In this document: one piece after another, positions 47,798 through 55,911 of the stretch
Layout: each line of letters starts with the position of its first letter
How positions within the stretch are numbered: position 1 is the stretch's first letter
DNA from: CAVSRC01 sp963782045
Lineage (GTDB): Bacteria; Pseudomonadota; Alphaproteobacteria; Rhizobiales; Kaistiaceae
Assembly: GCA_963782045.1 (NCBI GenBank)
Contig: CAWAIR010000015.1
Span: 80,327 to 144,326, forward strand
Direction of reading: 5' to 3'
Length of the DNA stretch: 64,000 nt
Notes under the pieces: model-generated
What the model was told of the DNA's origin: nothing
Database searches by the model: none
The model's input: only the letters and a program-made list of their open reading frames with translations
Made by a program: the position numbers and the translations under genes

Positions 47798-48280
47798 ATG
47801 ACCACCACCAACGGCAAGACCAGCAAGTCGGCGAAAGCCACCGCCACCCCGTTCGAGGCCTTCAGCTTTCCGACGGCGAGCTTCGAGGTTCCTGCTGCCT
47901 TCCGCGAATTCGCCGAGAAGTCGGTGACCCAGGCGCGCGATGCCTACGCCAAGATGAAGAACGCTGGCGAGGAGGCGACCGGCCTGGTCGAGGAGACCTT
48001 CGAGAACGCCCGCGACGGTGCGCTCGCCATCGGGGTCAAGGCCATCGACGCCGCCAAGTCGAACAGCGATGCCTCCTTCGCGCTCGCCCGCGACATCTTC
48101 GGCGCCAAGACCATGTCCGAGGTGATCGAGCTCCAGTCGGCCTTCGCCCGCAAGCAGTTCGAGGCGATGACCACGCAGATCAAGGAGTTCCAGGAGCTCG
48201 GCGAGAAGGTCATGACCACGACCACCAGGCCGGTGGCCGAGAAGGTCGAGAAGACCTTCAAGGATCTGAACGTCGCCTGA
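47798..48280 (+). CDS. Phasin family protein
   Basis: This 160-residue protein coats polyhydroxyalkanoate granules. It is mostly amphipathic helix with few hydrophobic blocks: VPAAFREFAEKSVTQARDAY, AKMKNAGEEATGLVEETFEN and MSEVIELQSAFARKQFEAMT. The ending VAEKVEKTFKDL is typical of phasin_2 proteins. AAGGAAAAC precedes the ATG. Its promoter carries TGC-N3-GCA dyads. Confidence 0.9.
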   Translation: MTTTNGKTSKSAKATATPFEAFSFPTASFEVPAAFREFAEKSVTQARDAYAKMKNAGEEATGLVEETFENARDGALAIGVKAIDAAKSNSDASFALARDIFGAKTMSEVIELQSAFARKQFEAMTTQIKEFQELGEKVMTTTTRPVAEKVEKTFKDLNVA

Positions 48281-48303
48281 CGCGCCCTTTCAGCCTCTTG
48301 AGC

Positions 48304-48335
48304 GGCCCGGACCGGAAACGGCTCCGGGCCTTTTT
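48304..48335 (+). terminator. Intrinsic terminator of the phasin gene
   Basis: GGCCCGGA (48304-48311) pairs with TCCGGGCC (48323-48330) across eleven bases, followed at once by TTTTT. It lies 23 bases after the phasin stop and is the clearest rho-independent terminator in the window. Confidence 0.85.
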
Positions 48336-48412
48336 GCGTCCGGCCCCGCCCGGCGGCTTTTTTCTTGAACCGCCCCGGCAATGATCATAGTTTCCGGCCG
48401 CCGGCCAAGCGT

Positions 48413-48488
48413 GCAGCTGTAGCTCAGTTGGTAGAGCAACGGATTGTGGATCCGTGGGTCGCTGGTTCGAGCCCAGCCAGCTGTACCA
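48413..48488 (+). tRNA. tRNA-His (anticodon GTG), no encoded G-1, A73
   Basis: The 76-base gene has an acceptor stem GCAGCTG / CAGCTGT, D arm GCTC-loop-GAGC, anticodon arm ACGGA-TTGTGGA-TCCGT with GTG, T arm GCTGG-TTCGAGC-CCAGC and an encoded CCA end. Pair 1-72 is G-U. The base before position 1 is T and the discriminator is A73, unlike the near-universal G-1:C73 of bacterial tRNA-His but as reported in a clade of alphaproteobacteria. Confidence 0.95.
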
Positions 48489-48698
48489 AAAAGTCTCCAT
48501 AAAGTCTCCAAGAGCCGCTTCGCCGCGAGGCTTGGCGGTTGCCGTGTAAGCCCCACTGACGATTGTCACCCACGGATCTCGAGTGCTGTGCCCAAGCGAC
48601 GGGAGGGGCACCGGCGTTGAATGCAAACTGCGTTGCACTTGGCAGACCGCACGGAACGGCCTCGTCGAAAGCTTCAACGGGCGCCGATGCCTCTGACG

Positions 48699-48947
48699 TC
48701 ATTTGCCTACAGTAGTCCTCGCAAGCCGCCGCAGAGCCTCATGGGGATCGAACCCGATCGCCTGGGCCAAGTCGAGAAACTCCACAACATCGATCCGTCG
48801 ATGGCCTGTTTCGATACTGGCAATAAACGACTGAGGGCGCTTCAGTCGCGCCGAGACCTCTCGCTGCGTCAGGCCGGCTTTTTCGCGCTCCTCAACAATG
48901 AAATCCCGCAGAACAAAATGGCGCGGTGTGCCGAGTGTTCGAGGCAT
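48699..48947 (-). CDS. XRE-family helix-turn-helix regulator
   Basis: This 82-residue protein is a single Cro/CI domain: EEREKAGLTQREVSARLKRP then QSFIASIETGHRRIDVVEFL and DLAQAIGFDP. It lacks a sensor domain. AAGGGGTGG precedes the ATG. It is divergent from a tiny ORF and a membrane-protein gene, and several inverted repeats lie in the gap between them, so it probably represses that promoter. The neighbourhood has clearly lower GC than the rest of the window. Confidence 0.87.
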   Translation of the reverse strand: MPRTLGTPRHFVLRDFIVEEREKAGLTQREVSARLKRPQSFIASIETGHRRIDVVEFLDLAQAIGFDPHEALRRLARTTVGK

Positions 48948-48994
48948 TCCACCCCTTTGCTTAGGAGGTACCCCTCAACGGGGGCGCGAGGTTT

Positions 48995-49066
48995 CTAGTC
49001 GAAAATTCATTAAACATGGGCTTGCTTTTGAGTGGATTTTCCACTAGACTAGATTCGTCGTATTAT
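48995..49066. promoter_or_regulatory. Inverted repeats between XRE gene and divergent ORFs
   Basis: CTAGTC (48995-49000) and GACTAG (49047-49052) form a distant dyad. AGTGGA (49031-49036) and TCCACT (49040-49045) form a close one, and TATTAT (49061-49066) is a candidate -10 for the rightward ORFs. These are plausible XRE operator sites. Confidence 0.5.
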
Positions 49067-49083
49067 AGACTAAGGAGAGCGCA

Positions 49084-49125
49084 AATGAGCATCGTCGTGA
49101 CGCTCAGCGGCGGCGGCAAGGGCTA
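49084..49125 (+). CDS. Tiny ORF with strong ribosome site (13 residues)
   Basis: ATG at 49084 is preceded by TAAGGAGAGCGCAA, an almost ideal Shine-Dalgarno at good spacing. It encodes MSIVVTLSGGGKG and a TAG stop. It lies directly after the repeats beside the XRE gene. It could be a leader peptide, a short functional peptide, or the start of a decayed gene. The sequence is too short for a family assignment. Confidence 0.35.
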
Positions 49126-49201
49126 GTTTGCCGAAGATCCCGGCCACCCCAGTTGGGGATAGTGGTGCGCTTCGGAAAAGGAAGTACGCCACAATAGAGG
49201 C

Positions 49202-49930
49202 ATGCCGGCGGGTTGGGATGCGCTCACTAGTTTCATAACAGCGAACGTTTGGGCAGCAGCAGCCGTTGTGCTGGCCCTGTTCGGCGCTGCCCTCACCACT
49301 CAAGCGCGAGATCAAATCCGTGCCGGCACAAGCTGGATGCTTGGCCCTATCATACAATATCTACCTTGGAATCGTGTTCCCGAAGGGCTGCGTCCGAGCG
49401 CCTTGTCATCCGCCTTCACGCTCGTTCAGGTTTTCCTTCTCGATACCGCTGGCAACCGCGCTCGATACGAGAAGACGACGTCGTTCGTGGTCAATGGCCC
49501 AACGACGTCTTACAAGGAGGCTGTGACCGCGGAGCATACTGTGATTGCATTTACTTCAATGCGTGGAACCGTCGTTGAGACCGTTGTCGAGCGCGGATAC
49601 TTCGTTTCATCGATCGATCTTGGAAACATCGTTAGGGAAGGGGAGCGACTCACAAATTGCTATTCGGCCGAGATCCTCAACTCATTCGTCAAACCGAACG
49701 AGCATTGGACCCAGGAGTTCATGTATCCCACCGAGCACCTCACCCTCCAAATTCACTTTCCAGCGGGACGACCGCCAAAGACGGTCGCATGCATGATGCT
49801 CGAAGGAACCCTTGAGAAGCCAGCGGGCAGCTCGGCCGTACTCGTTGATCTTTTCGGTCGAAGATCGATTGTGTGGGACATTGCCAACCCCAAACTCGAT
49901 CAGGTCGCCAAGCTCGAGTGGACTTGGTAG
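49202..49930 (+). CDS. Hypothetical membrane-anchored protein
   Basis: I do not recognise this 242-residue protein. Residues about 14-32 (NVWAAAAVVLALFGAALTTQ) form one membrane helix. The rest is predicted soluble with mixed beta content, including HTVIAFTSMRGTVVETVVER and LTLQIHFPAGRPPKTVACMM. The base composition is less GC-rich than its neighbours, which suggests acquisition by transfer. AGAGG just before the ATG is a weak ribosome site. It may be the effector partner of the XRE regulator. Confidence 0.6.
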   Translation: MPAGWDALTSFITANVWAAAAVVLALFGAALTTQARDQIRAGTSWMLGPIIQYLPWNRVPEGLRPSALSSAFTLVQVFLLDTAGNRARYEKTTSFVVNGPTTSYKEAVTAEHTVIAFTSMRGTVVETVVERGYFVSSIDLGNIVREGERLTNCYSAEILNSFVKPNEHWTQEFMYPTEHLTLQIHFPAGRPPKTVACMMLEGTLEKPAGSSAVLVDLFGRRSIVWDIANPKLDQVAKLEWTW

Positions 49931-50578
49931 GAAGGTTGCCGCGCGATTACATTTCGGTTCCGCAAAGCACGATTACCGCGAGCGCGATTGCGAGCTATGG
50001 GATGTGGATCGGGTCGCAAGTACGTTCCATTGAGCCGGTAACGCGAACGTCGACCACCGTGTCGCGACAGACAAAAAGATGTCGTTGGACACTCGCCGGT
50101 CATTCACACTTGGAACGCCATCCGGCTTGTTAAGTGGCATTGGCTCAATGACTGCTCAGTCGAAATCGGTAGGTTCGTAGCGGATAGTTCGCAACTCCGG
50201 TTCAGAAGTCTGAGTTACCCTCGGGCCAGTACCATTGACCGCGGTGACAACCGATACGGACGCCAAAACGTGGATTTGACTTCTGCTTCCAAAAGGTAGC
50301 CGACATGGCCGGGGATGCCGCGAACTGCCGGTCGGTCGTGAATGACCCAAAGCGGATTCAGCGAAACCAAGCCGAACAAGCAGGCAACGTCGCGCACTGC
50401 CCGCGCCATCTTGCCACGCCAGTGGCGGCGAGAAGGGCCGGTGACTGTGTAGCCTCGGGCGAGGCGTTCCAATAACCATATCGCGCTGAGATCTCTAGGC
50501 GGCGCTGGATGATCTCGGACTACCGCAGGCCCGGTGACGCGTCCCACTCTTTCTTGTCCACTTCGCGACCGTTGGGCG
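49931..50578. other. Stretch without a supported gene
   Basis: These 648 bases contain only short open frames on both strands with no recognisable similarity, weak ribosome sites and mixed composition. I see no RNA gene, no terminator with a T tract and no insertion-sequence ends. It may be eroded accessory DNA between the XRE segment and the catabolic operon. Confidence 0.5.
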
Positions 50579-51505
50579 TCACGCTAATGCGCCGCGGACA
50601 GCCTCAATGATGCGCGAAATAGAGGGAATTACCAAGGATTCCAGCTTGTCGTTGAACGGCATGGGCACATCCGGCGCACCGACGCGGCCAACTGGCGCAT
50701 CCAGCCAATCAAACGCCTTCTCCATCACCATCGCGGCAATCTCGGCGCCGAAACCGGCGAACACGCTCGCCTCGTGAACGATGACCAGCCGATTGGTCTT
50801 GCGCACCGAGGCGAGAATCGTTTCCTCGTCGAGCGGCTTGATGGTGCGCGGATCGATGACTTCGACGCTGATCCCTTCGCGCTCGAGCTGGACCGCCGCG
50901 GTGAGGGCGCGTCCCACCATCGCCTGGGTCGCCACGACGGTGACGTGCGAGCCTGCGCGCTTGATGTCGGCTTGGCCGAGGGGGATGGCGTATGGCTCGA
51001 TAGGTACAGGCGCCCTCTGCCCGAGATAGAGCATCTTGTGCTCAAGAAAGATGACGGGGTTGTCGTCGCGGATGGCGGCAGCCAGCAAACCCTTGGCGTC
51101 GTACGGCGTCGACGGCGCGACGACGATCAAGCCGGGGACATGCGCGAACCATGCTTCCAGGCTCTGGCTGTGCTGCGCCGCAAGCCGCACGCCGCCGCCC
51201 TGAGGTCCGCGGATGACGATCGGCACGCGCGGGGCACCGCCATTCATGAAGCGGAACTTGGCCGCCTGATTGACGATCATGTCCATCATCTGAGTGACGA
51301 AGTCGAAGATCTGCACTTCGACCACCGGCCGCATGCCCGCGATGGCGGCGCCGACGCCGGCGCCGCAGAACCCCGCCTCTGATATCGGAGTATCGCGCAC
51401 GCGCTCGTGGCCGAAGCGGTCGACGAGGCCCTGGCTCACCTGGAAGATGCCGCCGGTTTCGGCAATGTCCTCACCCATGAGGAAGACGGTCGGGTCGCGC
51501 TCCAA
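50579..51505 (-). CDS. 2-oxoacid dehydrogenase E1 component, beta subunit (N-terminus shifted)
   Basis: As read, this is 308 residues from a TTG: ERDPTVFLMGEDIAETGGIF, then RFGHERVRDTPISEAGFCGA and PRVPIVIRGPQGGGVRLAAQ, HSQSLEAWFAHVPGLIVVAP. These are hallmarks of E1 beta of pyruvate/acetoin/branched-chain dehydrogenases. The expected first residues TYGEALNDALRQEL lie just upstream in the same frame but their ATG (51546-51548) is one base out. Removing the base at 51542 repairs this and simultaneously fuses the subunit in frame to E1 alpha. E2 and E3 are not in the window. Confidence 0.85.
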   Translation of the reverse strand: MERDPTVFLMGEDIAETGGIFQVSQGLVDRFGHERVRDTPISEAGFCGAGVGAAIAGMRPVVEVQIFDFVTQMMDMIVNQAAKFRFMNGGAPRVPIVIRGPQGGGVRLAAQHSQSLEAWFAHVPGLIVVAPSTPYDAKGLLAAAIRDDNPVIFLEHKMLYLGQRAPVPIEPYAIPLGQADIKRAGSHVTVVATQAMVGRALTAAVQLEREGISVEVIDPRTIKPLDEETILASVRKTNRLVIVHEASVFAGFGAEIAAMVMEKAFDWLDAPVGRVGAPDVPMPFNDKLESLVIPSISRIIEAVRGALA

Positions 51506-52601
51506 CTCCTGTCGCAGCGCATCGTTGAGCGCCTCGCCATAGCGTCATCTCCCGGACCGGGCCGGCCGGCAGGTCGTAGGCGACCGCGTGCGGCGCGTAA
51601 ACCGCGGTCCGCAGAACCTCGTCCCCCGGCTCCGGGCTCTCTTCGGCGAAGGTGACCGCAGCTTCGATTTCGCCCTCGACCGACGTTCGCAGTACGGCGA
51701 TGGCATCGGCCGGGATGTCGCGTCGGCTGCTCAGGCGCGATGCCAGTGCAGCAACCGGATCGCCGGCCTCGCCCGCCTGCCGCGCCTCTTCGCTACGCGG
51801 TTCGCGCAGGTTGGCTCGCATGCTGTGGGGCCCCCAGCGCCAGGTCATCGCCTCGATCAGGCTGGGCCCCTCGCCCGCGCGCGCACGCTCGACCGCCTCG
51901 CCGACCACAGTGTAGACCTCTGCGACGTCGTTGCCGTTAATAGTGCGGCCGGGCACGCCATACGCCGCGGCGCGCCGGGAGATATGGTCGATCGATGTCG
52001 TATCGGTATAGGCGGTGTTGAGGGCGTACTGGTTGTTCTCGCAAACGAAGACGACCGGCAACCGCCAGACGGCGGCGAGATTGAGGGCCTCGTGGAAGAC
52101 GCCCTGGTTGGACGCGCCATCGCCGAAGAAGGCGACGGCGACCTGATCGGTGCCGCGGAGCTTGGCGGCAAGCGCCGCGCCGACGGCGAGCGGCATGGTC
52201 GCGCCGACGACGCCGTTGGCGCCCAGGATATTGAGATCGAGATCGGCTATGTGCATCGAACCGCCAAGCCCCCCGCAATATCCGGTTGCCCGGCCCATCA
52301 GCTCGGCCATCATCCGGTCGACGCGCGCGCCCTTGGCGATGCAGTGGCCGTGGCCACGGTGGTAGCTTCCGATGAAATCGCCCTGGCGCAGGTTGCGGCA
52401 GGTGCCGGCGGCAATCGCCTCCTCGCCGGCGTAGCTGTGCGCGGTCCCTTTGATGCGGCCTGCCTTGAACAAGCCGGTGGCGGTTTCCTCGAACCGCCGG
52501 ATGCGCAGCATCGTCTCGAACAGCCCGAGCAGCACAGACGGCTCAAGCGCGAGATTGCTTCCGTCGGGGGGCGCCAGTGTCGGCTCGGGACGCGCCATCA
52601 T
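51471..52601 (-). CDS. 2-oxoacid dehydrogenase E1 component, alpha subunit
   Basis: This thiamine-diphosphate enzyme subunit contains RIRRFEETATGLFKAGRIKG, then SYHRGHGHCIAKGARVDRMM and ThDP motif FFGDGASNQGVFHEALNLAA followed by VFVCENNQYAL. About residue 351 onward (LWRGAQRCAATG) is out-of-frame E1 beta sequence, so the true protein either ends near residue 350 or continues into E1 beta as a 673-residue fusion. It decarboxylates a 2-oxo acid and transfers the acyl group to a lipoyl E2. The gene begins five bases after the PLP enzyme gene. Confidence 0.88.
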   Translation of the reverse strand: MMARPEPTLAPPDGSNLALEPSVLLGLFETMLRIRRFEETATGLFKAGRIKGTAHSYAGEEAIAAGTCRNLRQGDFIGSYHRGHGHCIAKGARVDRMMAELMGRATGYCGGLGGSMHIADLDLNILGANGVVGATMPLAVGAALAAKLRGTDQVAVAFFGDGASNQGVFHEALNLAAVWRLPVVFVCENNQYALNTAYTDTTSIDHISRRAAAYGVPGRTINGNDVAEVYTVVGEAVERARAGEGPSLIEAMTWRWGPHSMRANLREPRSEEARQAGEAGDPVAALASRLSSRRDIPADAIAVLRTSVEGEIEAAVTFAEESPEPGDEVLRTAVYAPHAVAYDLPAGPVREMTLWRGAQRCAATGVGARPDRLPHG

Positions 52602-52606
52602 CTGCC

Positions 52607-53962
52607 TCAGAAGAACGTCTTCAATGCGCCGAGGACGTTGAAGTCGTCATCGATCGCGTACAACACGTCCCATTTGTCGAAGGCGGTGCAGGGGTGCGAG
52701 ATGCCGCAAGCGATCAGGTCGCCGACGGCGATATCGTCTCCGGCCGGATATTCCATGTAGCAATGCTGGTCGTTGGAGTTGACGATGCTGAAGGGCAGTC
52801 CGTCGCCTTCGAGATCGCGGACCTGGAGCCCGCGGCGATAGTGGCGCAGCGGGCGTGGATAGCCGAGATCGTACGGCAGATCGCGGATGCCCATGGCGAC
52901 GATGGCCATGCCCGGGTCTTGCAGGGATTGCACGACCGCCCACAATTCGAGAGCCGGCTTGAAATCATGGACTGCGCTGACGTGCCCGAGCGGACCGTCG
53001 AGGCCGCCACGGGCATCGAGCTGGCGCAGCTTGGTCTCGTAGAAGCCGTGGTCATAGGTCATGTACGACCCACCGCGCAGCACCACGCGGACGCCGGATC
53101 CGGTTTCGGGGTCGGTGAACCGCCGCACGACGCGATCAAAATAGGCCGAGCCGCCAGCCGTCAGCAGGACATCGCGCCCCGGAGCGAAAGCGCCCGACGC
53201 CCGGCAATCCCCGAGAACCGCTACCGCCAGATCGAGGAAGGCATCGACGGCGGCGATCGTCTTGTCGGCGTCGGGCAGGTTGATCGTGCCCTCGTAGCAT
53301 TCGACGCCGCAGAGCTCGACGATGTCGCGGTGCTGCGCGATCACCGCCAGCAGGGCGCGCGCCTTGTCGCGCGTGCGCACGCCAGTGCGCCCGCCGACAT
53401 AGCCTACTTCGACCAGGACCTGGAAGCGCCCGCCGGCCAGCCGCCCGCGCCCGAACTCAGCCAGCTGCTCTACCGCCTCCTTCGAATCGACCAAGCTGAA
53501 GATCTCCGCCCGCGGCCATTTCTGCTTGAGCGCCACCAGCTGTTCGATGTTGGCGCGCGCCATCACCTCGTTGGCGATGACGATGTTCTCGATGCCGGTC
53601 GCAGCGACCACAGCCGCCTGCTGAACGGTCGCGGCGGTAATGCCCCAGCAGCCACCGACGGACATCTGCTCGGCGTAGAGCTGCGGACACACGCTCGATT
53701 TGCCGTGCGGGGCGACGCTGACGCCGTGAAACTCGGCATAGTCGCGCATCACCTTGAGATTGTGGCGCATCCACTCCTGGCGCAGCGTCAGCAGCGGGAA
53801 CATCATGTCGCCCCGCAGCACGTTCCACCCCTGACGGCCGACGTCACGGAGCTTGATGGTGCTGTCGGTGAGCGGAATTCCCTTGGTGCGCGAGTCGAGG
53901 TCGAGATCGAGAATCGAACGCAAGAATGCATTGTCGGTGCCGACGATTTTTCCGCGGTTCAT
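52607..53962 (-). CDS. Fold-type III PLP enzyme, D-serine dehydratase / D-threonine aldolase-like
   Basis: This 451-residue enzyme has the alanine-racemase N-terminal barrel with VSVAPHGKSSVCPQLYAEQM (PLP lysine K88) and GIENIVIANEVMARANIEQL. The C-terminal D-ser_dehydrat domain carries the zinc site as NSNDQHCYMEY and SHPCTAFDKW (His423, Cys425). Eukaryotic-type D-serine dehydratase and bacterial D-threonine aldolase and 3-hydroxy-D-aspartate enzymes share this fold. It acts on a D-beta-hydroxy amino acid by elimination or retro-aldol cleavage. RidA and E1 alpha in the same operon favour elimination to a 2-oxo acid. Confidence 0.83.
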   Translation of the reverse strand: MNRGKIVGTDNAFLRSILDLDLDSRTKGIPLTDSTIKLRDVGRQGWNVLRGDMMFPLLTLRQEWMRHNLKVMRDYAEFHGVSVAPHGKSSVCPQLYAEQMSVGGCWGITAATVQQAAVVAATGIENIVIANEVMARANIEQLVALKQKWPRAEIFSLVDSKEAVEQLAEFGRGRLAGGRFQVLVEVGYVGGRTGVRTRDKARALLAVIAQHRDIVELCGVECYEGTINLPDADKTIAAVDAFLDLAVAVLGDCRASGAFAPGRDVLLTAGGSAYFDRVVRRFTDPETGSGVRVVLRGGSYMTYDHGFYETKLRQLDARGGLDGPLGHVSAVHDFKPALELWAVVQSLQDPGMAIVAMGIRDLPYDLGYPRPLRHYRRGLQVRDLEGDGLPFSIVNSNDQHCYMEYPAGDDIAVGDLIACGISHPCTAFDKWDVLYAIDDDFNVLGALKTFF

Positions 53963-53983
53963 GTTGCTTTTCCTGGGTCCGCG

Positions 53984-54403
53984 TTACTGCGGTTTGTGGG
54001 CAAGAGCTTCGATCTCAATCTTGCAGTCGAGCATCAGGCCGGATTGGAGCGTCGACCGTGCGGGCGGATCGGCAGTGAAGAACTCCCCGTAGACGCGATT
54101 GAAGCTCCAGAAATCGCGCGGGTCGGCGAGCCAAACGGTCGTCTTGACGACATCGCTCCAGGTGCATCCCGCCTCGGCGAGAACCGAAGCGATGACCTCC
54201 ATCACGCGCCGGGTTTGCGCCTCGATGTTCCCGGACAGCACGGCGCCGTGTTCATCGATGGCGGTCACGCCCGAGACGAACACCCAGTCACCCGCGCGCA
54301 CGGCACGCGACAGGGGCATGCGGTGAACGCCACCGACGATCAATGGGCCACCGATGGCCGTCTTGGCGGTTGCCGGCGGCGGTGCCGAATTGGTGCGATT
54401 CAT
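53984..54403 (-). CDS. RidA-family imine/enamine deaminase
   Basis: This 139-residue protein has the YjgF/RidA pattern RAGDWVFVSGVTAIDEHGAV, then QTRRVMEVIASVLAEAGCTW and SDVVKTTVWLADPRDFWSFN. RidA hydrolyses reactive 2-aminoacrylate-type intermediates from PLP enzymes to 2-oxo acids and ammonia. The classical arginine near the C-terminus appears in PPARSTLQSGLM. It is 21 bases upstream of the PLP enzyme gene, a direct functional pairing. Confidence 0.9.
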   Translation of the reverse strand: MNRTNSAPPPATAKTAIGGPLIVGGVHRMPLSRAVRAGDWVFVSGVTAIDEHGAVLSGNIEAQTRRVMEVIASVLAEAGCTWSDVVKTTVWLADPRDFWSFNRVYGEFFTADPPARSTLQSGLMLDCKIEIEALAHKPQ

Positions 54404-54419
54404 TGTCCAGTGCCCCCTT

Positions 54420-55124
54420 TCAAGTCAGGTATGCCAGCTTCATTTGCTCATTGTTGAGCAGGTCCTTGGAACCACCCTTCAGGACGATCTCGCCCTGCTG
54501 AAGGACGTAGGCGCGATGCGACAGGCTGAGCGCCATGTTGGCGTTCTGCTCGACGACCAGCACGGTCAGCGATTGCTGCGAGTTGAGGCGACGCAGGGTA
54601 TCGAATTGCTGGTGGACATATCGAGGCGCTAGGCCCATCGACGGCGAATTGAGGATGAGGAGCCGCGGTTCGGATATCAGGGCGCGAGCCATGGCGAGCA
54701 TCTGCCGCTCGCCGCCGCTCATCAGTCCCGCTTTCTGCCGGCGGCGCTCGGCAAGGATCGGGTATAGCGCAAAGACCCTCTCGAGCCCGGCCGCCAGCAC
54801 GTCGCGCGGCTTGAGGTAGAGACCCATCCGCAAGTTCTCCACGACGGTTAATTCGGTGAACACCTCGCCGCCCTCGGGCACGACGGCGATGCCGAGATTG
54901 ATGACCTCGTCCGGCCGCCGCCGGTCGATGCGCTCTCCGGCGAAGCTAATCGTGCCGCCGCTGACGTCGGCGATGCCGAGGATGGACTTGATCAGCGTCG
55001 ACTTGCCGGCTGCGTTGTTGCCGAGAATGCAGGCGATCTCGCCGTCGGCGATGGACAGGTCGATGCCGTGAAGCACCTCGGTCGCGCCGTAGCCTGATCT
55101 GAGGCTGTTGATCTCAAGCAACAT
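54420..55124 (-). CDS. livF: LIV-type ABC importer ATPase (LivF) with degenerate Walker B
   Basis: This 234-residue ATPase has Walker A GNNAAGKSTLIKSILG, Q-loop region and signature LMSGGERQMLAMARALIS. Its Walker B reads RLLILNSPSMGLAP, whereas LivF normally has LLLDEPSxGLAP. The Asp is Asn159 and the catalytic Glu is Ser160. ATP hydrolysis at this site should be weak, so LivG may supply the active site in the heterodimer. The start at 55124 overlaps the end of livG by eleven bases. Confidence 0.88.
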   Translation of the reverse strand: MLLEINSLRSGYGATEVLHGIDLSIADGEIACILGNNAAGKSTLIKSILGIADVSGGTISFAGERIDRRRPDEVINLGIAVVPEGGEVFTELTVVENLRMGLYLKPRDVLAAGLERVFALYPILAERRRQKAGLMSGGERQMLAMARALISEPRLLILNSPSMGLAPRYVHQQFDTLRRLNSQQSLTVLVVEQNANMALSLSHRAYVLQQGEIVLKGGSKDLLNNEQMKLAYLT

Positions 55125-55911
55125 CGTAGGTCGTGCCCAGGTAGGCCTCGGCCACTTTCGGATCGGCCACGACGTCGTCGGGCTTGGCGTCGGCGATCTT
55201 GCGCCCACGATCGAACACGACGATGCGGTCCGACATTCCCATGACCAATCGCATGTTGTGCTCGACGACCACCAGCGCGTAGCCGAGATCTCGGATGTCC
55301 TTGAGCGTCTCCATGATCTCGACTTGCTCAACCGGGTTCATGCCGGCGGCCGGCTCGTCGATCAGGATGATCTTCGGCTCCGACGCCAGGCACATCGCGA
55401 TCTCGAGCCGACAGCGGTTGGCGTAGGATAGGCTCGACGATGGCTGCGGCCAGCGCTCTGGCGGGAAGCGACCGGGGAACATCGCGAGGATCTCGGCGGC
55501 CCGCGCTCGCGCCGCGTCCCCTTCGGCGCGCGCAGCCGCCGTGCGCGCGAGTCCGGCAATCAGGCCGGCCTTCAGCCGCGGGTGCATGGCCACCAGCATG
55601 CTGTCCATGATCGTCATCTCGGTGAATATTTCGCGGGTCTGAAACGCACGGGCGAGGCCGGCGCGCCGGATCTCGTGCGGCTTGAGGCCGACGAGGCTAT
55701 GTTCCTGGCCGCCGGCGTACAGGACGATCTCTCCCGAATCCGGGCGATAAAAGCCGGCCAGACAATGGAAGAAGGTCGTCTTGCCGGAACCGTTCGGCCC
55801 GATCAGGCTGACGATCTCGCCTTCGTCGACGTGGAAGTCGACTGCGTTGACGGCGACTAGCCCGTCGAACGAGCGGGTCAAATTCGTCACCTCCAATAGC
55901 CGTGCGCTCAC
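55114..55911 (-). CDS. livG: LIV-type ABC importer ATPase (LivG)
   Basis: This 265-residue ATPase has Walker A LIGPNGSGKTTFFHC, signature region PSSSLSYANRCRLEIAMCLA, and Walker B KIILIDEPAAGMNPVEQVEI with intact Asp and Glu. The signature reads LSYANR instead of LSGGQ, a variant often seen in LivG proteins. The C-terminal TKPDDVVADPKVAEAYLG-like segment is typical of the family. It overlaps livM by ATGA. Confidence 0.9.
   Translation of the reverse strand: MSARLLEVTNLTRSFDGLVAVNAVDFHVDEGEIVSLIGPNGSGKTTFFHCLAGFYRPDSGEIVLYAGGQEHSLVGLKPHEIRRAGLARAFQTREIFTEMTIMDSMLVAMHPRLKAGLIAGLARTAAARAEGDAARARAAEILAMFPGRFPPERWPQPSSSLSYANRCRLEIAMCLASEPKIILIDEPAAGMNPVEQVEIMETLKDIRDLGYALVVVEHNMRLVMGMSDRIVVFDRGRKIADAKPDDVVADPKVAEAYLGTTYDVA

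Noticed and set aside
48413..48700. Integration site with direct repeat of the tRNA-His 3' end
   Set aside because: I found no second copy of the tRNA 3' end in the remaining 15 kb and no integrase gene, so attachment sites cannot be assigned.
50156..50547. Minus-strand open frames of about 107-110 residues
   Set aside because: Overlapping frames, no family similarity, weak ribosome sites and no contextual support.
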